Assembly: GCA_002897115.2 (NCBI GenBank)
Contig: BCIH01000002.1
Span: 577,400-641,399 of the forward strand
Direction: 5' to 3'
Source of the DNA: Prototheca cutis
Lineage: Eukaryota; Chlorophyta; Trebouxiophyceae; Chlorellales; Chlorellaceae
DNA length: 64,000 nt
The notes under the pieces are model-generated. The model made no database searches. It worked only from the letters and a program-made list of their open reading frames with translations, and was not told the DNA's origin. The position numbers and the translations under genes were made by a program. Positions 57,233-64,000 of this stretch are shown here, piece by piece. The stretch's first letter is position 1; every line of letters begins with the position of its first letter.

Positions 57233-58831
57233 AAGCGGAGGTGCTGCAGCAGAGGGCTGAACGGAGGAGGGGCCTCAAGGCACTCCCATCGTATGAACTG
57301 GCCGTTGTAAGCACCTTTGCTTGTATTCAATGGAGTCGGGTTTGTTTTGTATTCGTGGACGCAGTGGGGGTTTGACTGGTCGTCTAGCTGCTGGCGGGGG
57401 TTGATCAGCCTGCAATGTAGCACTGGCATCAGCGAACATGACAGTACAAAACCACCTGTCCGCTCCTGCCATGCTGCCCCTGCTGCAGGCTCAATATGAA
57501 AAGGCCCTGCAGCATGTCAAGGACCCCGGCGACCCAGCTGTGTTGGAGACATGGATCAACATGGTAATTCTTGTGGTCCTGGGTACAGGGGTGCTAGGAA
57601 GACGTGTCTCCTCCCCTGCACAGGGGAAGGGACAGACTGCTGCACTCAGTTCTTCCTCGCCGTTTTCCATTCCTTGAAAGAAAACTCTTAAAACGCTCTT
57701 TAGAAACTCTCAAGAGCCAACAAAACACAGGGTGACTGCCTGCAAGGCTGGGCAGGAGAGGTGCTGGCGGCCACAGAGGCCTTGCCCGACGATTTGCTGA
57801 CCCGGGAGCTGGAAAGCGAGGCGCAGGCTCGAGCTCGGCACTTGTTGGGCCGCGCCTGCGAGGCCTACGGCCAGGGTCAAACCCCTGGCAGCCCGCCGAG
57901 GCCCGACCTTCAAGTCAATCTCGCCAACGCGCTGACGTCATGGGCCGAAGCCGCCGCGAATGCAACCGAGGAGCGCCAACTTTTGTCCCGGGCACTGGCG
58001 ACATATCGAGAGGCACTCGCTTCCGAGCCCGACGCGCTGACCTGGAGCAACCTGGCTGATGCTACGGTGGCTGCATGCCGCTCGGCGGTGGAAGGAGGCG
58101 ACAGAGCTGCAGCAAGCCAGCTCGCGGTCCAGGGGCGCGAGGGCTATGCCAAGGCATGCGAGCTTTCTTCCACAGAAAACGGCGACGATCTGCCGGGCCT
58201 CCTGGCCAATTGGGGCCGGGGCCTGCTGACCATTGCGACCGTGCCTTCCCAGCCACCAGACTCGGCCCGGGCCCTGGTCGCAGAGGCTATCCAGCGGCTG
58301 GAGGAAAGTGCGGCGTTTGCACGTGGGGACGCCGCGCCGCTGTGCGCGCTGGGCGATGCTTACGTCACCGCCGCCGAGCTGGCGGCGCCCAAGGGGTCGC
58401 CGCCGACTGCCGAATCGGTGAGCTTTCAACGTGCCGCGATCGACAAGGGCTACGGCGCGGCACTGAGCATCGATGCCAAGAGCGGTGAGGCGCTGGCCGG
58501 CGCGGCTGACGCCCGGCTGGCGCTCGCCCGGGCGCTCATGGCCCTAGGTCAACCGGCCGAGGCGGCCGCCGAGCTGGAAAGCGCGGCACGGACCTATGAC
58601 GCAGCACTGGCCACACCCGAGGCGCTGGGAGGGTGGCAGGACCGGGCGGACGTGCGGTACAACCGCGCGTGCTGCCTGGCTCTGGCAGGCGATGCCGCCG
58701 GCGCGCTGGGCATGCTGCGCCAGCTGGCAGCCGCGGGAGCGCTGGACGAAGCGGCTGCGCGCAACGACCCAGACCTGGCGCCTGCGTTTGCCCTGGCAGC
58801 CGCGCATGAAGCCATCCAAGGAGGTCCTTGA
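57233..58831 (+). CDS. TPR-repeat protein
   Basis: Exons 57233-57306, 57489-57563 and 57731-58831 (phases consistent) encode at least 417 residues; the 5' exon is unresolved. Helical repeats with TPR spacing: EVLQQRAERRRGLKALP, AQYEKALQHVKDPGDPAV, DCLQGWAGEV, DLQVNLANALTSWAEAAAN, ALTWSNLADATVAACRSA, LPGLLANWGRGLLTIATV, ALAGAADARLALARALMAL, DVRYNRACCLALAGDAAGA. The arrangement resembles plastid or thylakoid TPR proteins of plants and algae. A possible upstream hydrophobic anchor near 57123 would fit a membrane-attached form. The exact role is unknown. Confidence 0.68.
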
Positions 58832-59078
58832 CTGGGTGTCTGGTAGTTTTGTGGTGAGAACTGTGGTGCTGGTACTAGGCCGTCACGTTCTGCGATGTGT
58901 TCCCTCAGTTATTCCTGCTTCTCCAAGTTTGCCCGTCTCCCCTCCCCCAATTTCATTGTTGCCTTTCATGCCGCGATGGATGTCGTTCATATGCATTCTC
59001 TCTCTGACAGCAGAGCAAGAGATCGTGCCAAAGAGAAGGATTCCCGACACAAAGAAAGAAGCAGCAACCCCCCAAAAC
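58832..59078. other. Convergent intergenic stretch
   Basis: 3' sides of the TPR and karyopherin genes; nothing coding seen. Confidence 0.5.
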
Positions 59079-61714
59079 TCATGCCCGGCGCATAGCGTCT
59101 GCGATTGTCCGGACCACGCGCTGCATGCCCCTGGATGCAGCCAGTCGTGCCGCAGGCTCGGTGGCATCGAGGTCTGGCGCCACGAGCACAGTGGCCTTGC
59201 GCCGCCCGGCCGCCGCAAATGGGCCCCAGTCCCAGGCTGCCGCCAGCACTGCATTGGTCGGCTCGGTCATCGCGCCACGTTGCCTGGCTAGCGTCATGCC
59301 ACCTTCCGTCCATAGCCTCAGCAGCTCGAGCTGGTGTGTGCCGGGATCGGCACTCCCCGTCTGCAAGCTGACCAGTGCCGCCATAAAAGCCACCAGCTCC
59401 AGAATCCGTGCCAGCTGGCGGTTGGGTGGTAGTTGGTAGTTGGTTGTGTTGGGGTGGGGGTGGGGGAAGGGGGGGTCGTCAAGGCATGAGGGCGGTGCTG
59501 AGGGTAGTTGTGGGATTGTGATCCCCTACATATATATATATATATATATATATCAACAGGAAAAGGAACACATGCACACACCGCATGCAAGGAATCTGGG
59601 GTTACCTCGTTTTAATCATCACCGCAATCCCTCCCCACTCCCTTGGCATACGTACCTTGGGCAGTCGGGTGGAAAGCGGGTGGGCTGTGAAAGAGGTGGC
59701 TATTGCACAGAGGAGCAGGGTGCCCTGTTCCCGGAGGGCCCCCAGGCAGGGTCCCCTGCCCTCCTCCGTCTCCAGTGGCAGCAGCACAGAAGACAGGAGA
59801 TCCAGGGCCCTGGCCGACACCTCTGGCACCCGGCACTCGGCACACAGCACGGCACACCGCACGCTCGCGACTGCCAGCTGACCCCCAAGCGCCAACGGCT
59901 CCGATCGCAGCGTTCGGAGCGCCTGAAGCAGCACCGAGCCCACCGCGGTGAGCATTTCTATTGGAAGAAGTGGTGGCGATGACGATGCAAGGGCCATACC
60001 AGGCCAATGAACATCGTGCCCCATGCCGTTGGCAGCCAGCCCATCGCCGGCAATATCGCCAACTGCAAACGATTCGTGCCCCAACAGACAAGCCAAGGCC
60101 GGTGCTTGGAGCAGCAACGCGAGCGCGACCATGCAGGCCTGGCGCAGTGCTGTGCTGGTCGTCGCTGCCACCGGTGCAGTCTCTGCCAATTCTCCAGCTC
60201 TGGCCAGCTCCAGCGCAGCAGTCAGCACCCGAGCAGCCGGGGCACCACCAGGCTTGGCCAGGCACGCCACCACCCAACGGAAGAGCTGGGGGTAGCAGGG
60301 CCGGATGGCGGTGCTGGAAGCGGTGTCCAACATCAGGCACGCTGCCAGACACTGGCATGTCAGCTCTATCGGGCTGTCCTCGACGCAAGTGGGCGGCAAT
60401 TCCGCGGCATTGGCAAGCTCCGCAGCTGCGTATTTAATGCGGTGATTTGGGAGGCTGGACGCTTGACCACGGAGAGTGAAGAGCCAGCAAGTCCGCATGG
60501 GCCACGACAACATGGGTCCATGCACCAGCCAACCACACCACCACCACAGCGGGCCCCCCCCCCAAAAAAAAATAAATAGAAAATTAAAAAAATAAAATAA
60601 AAAAAAATGTACAGTCTCCCTCACCGGCATTGGACCACCATGCCAGGACGGCCGAAGAGAGATGGGCGGCAAGCTGCCGCCTCCTGCCACGCATTCCGAC
60701 TGCACCATCTCCAACCGCATCAGCACTTTCGTCGTCGTCTTCGCTGGCCATTTGCAGCTCCAGCTCATGCAACATGGCCCGGGTGCGACGGAGCATTGGT
60801 CTGCTCATGCCTAGACCGCTGTGGTTGCTCGCACCCGCTGGGCCCGCTTCGAGAATCAGCCCCACCAACAGAGACCACCAGCCGCCGTCGGCGCCGGCAG
60901 TGCGAGCATCGATAGCAGTGAAATCGGCGTGTACCAATGCCTGTTGCTGCTGGCGTCGGTTACCAACCGAGTGCAGCAGGCGGACCGCTGCTACAGCAAG
61001 AATCTCCGTTGCATGCTCGCTGGTACTTGTAGCAGTCAAGGCCCGTTGCAGCACGTCCACGAGCTGACCCACGGGGGTGGCCGGCTGCGCCGCCGCCGTG
61101 ACCACCAGGGCAGACAGCGCCTTGGCCGCCGTATCTTCCAGCCTCGCATCCTGCGACTGGGTGGAATCTCTAGCTGTTGCTGACAGCCGGGAAGCTGCAC
61201 AGATTTCAAGCGTCGTCGCCGCGACCGCCGCCAGCTGACCTGCGACGTCAGCATACTGCAGTGGAATTGGGAGGGGAAAAGGAAAGACTGTTATTTCCCC
61301 CTGTCGGCACGATCAATCCCGCATCATCATCAACAAACTGCGGGCCACTGCAAAAGGCTTCAAATCGCAGCGCCGCGGCATCCAGAGCAAGCCGACGCAC
61401 CAGCGCTGCATCTCGGGAAGCCAGGAATGGGATCAGCGATTCCACGAGCACCGTGGCTGTGTGCAGGAGCTGGAATCGGAGCAGCATCCTCCCCGGATGC
61501 TCCTGGATGGCCGCAATGGCTACCTGAAGCAGCCTCAGGATGCCTGGAGCATTCCAGGTGGAATTCTTGTTTGAGCAGGTCCCGATGGTTTCTTTTGGAG
61601 CGGTCTGGTCCTTTGTACAGGAGAATGCTTCTCTCATTGCATTGCATTGCATCAGAGATCAGCACCAGCATCACAGTGACAAGGTCCTATGGATATTTGC
61701 GCCCGCCCCCCGCG

Positions 61715-61753
<39 letters not shown>

Positions 61754-63944
61754 CACACAAAAAAACACGCCTTGTTGGACGGGGTGGGAGATGTCAGAAG
61801 CAGCGTTGCTGCCACCTTCCAAGCAATAAAACTCTGCCGGGTCCTTTTCTGAGATCCCCAGCATGTACAGGGCCATCTGCAACGAGTGATGCAGCAATGG
61901 ATGGAGGAATCGACGTATGGGTTCAGAAGCTCATTGCCCTGCTCAAAAGAATAAGGGTGGGGTAAAGATGGACGCCAGAGCATCCCCTTTCAACCCAAAG
62001 GTATTTCCAATAACCGCCAGCCACAGAAAGCCAACGGACCTCGATCGCCTGTTGTGCGGCAGGAGCAGTCTGCCGATGTGCCGCCTCCACGGCATCGCAC
62101 AGTAGGATGAGGAATCTCTGTGGTCCCAGGGCTTCTCCTGCCAGGCCAATCGTGGTACTCGACCACTGCCGCAAGTCTTCTGGGACGCCATGTTCAAAAC
62201 CCTCGCTTTCTTCGTCTTGGGCAGGCCACAAGGGCAAGGGAGCGTTCCCGCTGGCTGCTGCTAGCTGCCGGTCGGCAAATGCGGTGGGAGCCGGCTGTAG
62301 CACTCGAAACAGACAGCGCAGGGTGTCTGCAGCAAACTGGGCTTCCATAGCGGCGTCCTGGAAGGCCAAACCCTCCGCAGACTCCATGTCGCGTCTCCGT
62401 AGGGCCGGCAGGCGTCTACTGCAGGACGATGCCTCAAACAGGGTCTCCAACGCGGCGATGATACTCTCCGCAACAACTGACTCCAGTTCTATACACATGC
62501 CTTGACACGTCCGTGCCCCATCCAGCACCACGATCAGTGCCTGACATGGTTTGATCGTGATAATGATGATGAGAATGTGTCGCGGGACTCGTTCTTTTCT
62601 GTATCACTACAAAGCCCTAACCGATCCATGCTGTGTTCATGCTCCCAGCCTTGGATCCCACACGCCCTGGCTGCTTGTCCACAAGCCAGCCCTGTCCTAC
62701 TTGGCGGAGCGTGCTCCCAACAGGCCCCGCCCCGCCCACCAGGCGGGCATTCTCTGGGCCAGCGCAGTAAAGGCCCAGAAAGCACCGAGCCGGCACGGGC
62801 AGTGTCCGGCCCTCCAGCGCCAGTCGGCCAAGCATCAACGAAACATCACGCAGAAAGTCCCCGCAACTGTCCTGACGGTTTCCATGCTCCAACACCTCCA
62901 CAAGTACGCTGGAACCTACGGCTGGAGGGAGGGGGTTGTCATGTTTGAGCAGGTGCCAGTGTCACAGCGTCCTGGCCCCATGTGCCTGTTGCGGTTGCTG
63001 CTCAAGGGAATGACTCCCTGCGGCACCACCTCCGCCCGGCCAAGCACCATCCGCATCCAGACCCGTCCTTGCCTGTTTCAACAGTGTCACCTTGCAGCAG
63101 CTGCTCAGCAGCTGCCGCGACAAAACGCCCTGCGGTTTCCCGACCCATCACATCAAGGCAGCCGCGGGGCACCCATGCTCCAAACGCCGACAACGCCGCG
63201 CTTTCTTCGGCGGTCTGTTGCCCCGCCGCTCGTGCGTGCTCCAGCAGCGACTGCAGCGCTGACGTGGCGGTCGGGCACCATTCCCGGACACGCTGCGTCA
63301 GCGCTGCGAGCGGGTCGTCTGACGGCCGGATGGCCGCCGCTCGCAGTGCGTCCCCGGCCTCTTGCGGCAGCACAGTCAGGAACTGCAGCTGGTGAGCCGG
63401 CGCCAGGTGTCCTGCGATTTGGGGATGATGCAGGGTGCGATGATACTTTGATACCATGGCCTCTCAAAACCCGTTTGAACAAACAAGAACCTCCCCCCCT
63501 GCAGAGGTGGTTGTCCCACGCAGCAGAGTATCTTTCATCTTTCCATCCGATCCACTCACCAAGGACCGACAGGGGCTGTTCCCAGGCGGGCACGGCCACG
63601 GCCACGGCTGCCAAGGCTAGGCAGCATGCCGTGGTCAGGGCTCCACTGCCAGGCTGATCTCCCAGCTGACCCAGCACAGCTACAAGGTCTTGCACCAGAA
63701 CCGGCCAGGTGGCTGGACCGAGCTGGGAACCCTGGTGCCGACACTTCCAGACCAGCACCTGAGCAGCCTGGAGAGCCACGTCCAGTCCAGCAGCGGACGG
63801 ATTTTTGATCAGGGGCAGAGTCGTGGCCCATGCCGCGTCGCTCTCCCTAAACTGCCTCAGCCAGGAGTCGGCTGCAGCCCTGTCCGCCGGCAGCGTCAGG
63901 GGCGAGCCCAGGGCCCGAGACTGAGCCACAAAAATCCCGTCCAT
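59079..63944 (-). CDS. Importin-beta family karyopherin (transportin-3/importin-13-like)
   Basis: A long minus-strand gene of HEAT-type helices. Exons placed with confidence: 63560-63944 (ATG 63944), one starting at 63411, 60625-61255, 59656-60425 and 59079-59414 (stop). The exons between about 61260 and 63000 are visible as coding blocks but not fully joined. The N-terminus fits the importin-N region (AADSWLRQFRESDAAWATTL, LDVALQAAQVLVWKC, LALAAVAVAVPAWEQ). The next exon has QLQFLTVLPQEAGDALR, which matches the 'LTVLPEE' block of transportin-3/importin-13. Such receptors carry cargo (for example SR proteins) through nuclear pores with RanGTP. The C-terminus ends RGMQRVVRTIADAMRRA. Subfamily is inferred. 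Confidence 0.72.
59530..59553. repeat. (AT)12 microsatellite in karyopherin intron
   Basis: Uninterrupted AT dinucleotides within the intron between the last two exons. Confidence 0.95.
61715..61751 (-). repeat. 37-base G-run (sense) in the karyopherin gene
   Basis: C-run on the plus strand, hence G in the sense direction. It is preceded in the sense direction by a T/GT stretch, as in the other G-run introns of this window. Confidence 0.85.
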
Positions 63945-64000
63945 CGCTGCTCTCTACGCGCAGGTGCGTCATTCCATTCGTGGAATCACAGCATTGGTAA

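Noticed and set aside
60548..60624. A gene end or poly-A site at the A/T-rich stretch after C10
   Set aside because: It is the donor-side part of a karyopherin intron, with exons matching in phase on both sides.

Overview
This window is nuclear DNA of a eukaryotic microalga, most likely a trebouxiophyte green alga of the Chlorella/Auxenochlorella kind. The reasons: GC-rich coding exons split by many short GT-AG introns; spliceosome, rRNA-processing and mitochondrial genes typical of a eukaryote; a spliced substrate-binding protein of the chloroplast sulfate importer; and mitochondrial ACP and uL24. About 25 loci can be recognised. Most were resolved exon by exon by requiring splice-site phases to agree with conserved protein families. 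Single N bases are scattered through the window and there is one 824-base N gap (35652-36475).

Layout. 0-15 kb: reticulon-like protein, CWC15, a giant FHA-PHD chromatin-type protein, a double-HotDog acyl-CoA thioesterase, URM1 and a 4'-phosphopantetheinyl transferase. 15-25 kb: PRA1 protein, a coiled-coil protein, sulfate-binding protein, UFM1, lysyl-tRNA synthetase and a UBA-domain protein. 25-34 kb: a universal-stress protein with a coiled-coil tail, a divergent 377-residue actin-like protein and an LMBR1-like membrane protein. 34-37.6 kb: an accessory island holding the C-terminal half of a Fanzor (eukaryotic TnpB-like RNA-guided nuclease), two tandem GC-rich hairpins just 3' of it, two related short modules, the gap, and an orphan GIY-type exon. 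38-50 kb: BTAF1/MOT1, RRP36, mitochondrial uL24 and mitochondrial ACP. 51-57 kb: three tandem EamA/DMT transporter paralogs, the third broken. 57-64 kb: a TPR protein and a karyopherin.

Connections. The PPTase near 13-14 kb is a candidate to modify the ACP near 49 kb. URM1 (tRNA thiolation and urmylation), UFM1 (ufmylation) and a UBA protein put three ubiquitin-type genes within 14 kb. CWC15 and RRP36 serve splicing and ribosome assembly; BTAF1 and the FHA-PHD protein point to transcription and chromatin.

The most exciting signal is the Fanzor island. The protein keeps the zinc finger and RuvC-III motif. It lacks the usual RuvC-II glutamate but has the alternative glutamate in a DEFRTS motif. 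It is followed in the sense direction by a duplicated stem-loop where an OMEGA/fRNA guide scaffold would be expected. It also lies immediately 5' of the first visible exon of another gene in the same orientation.
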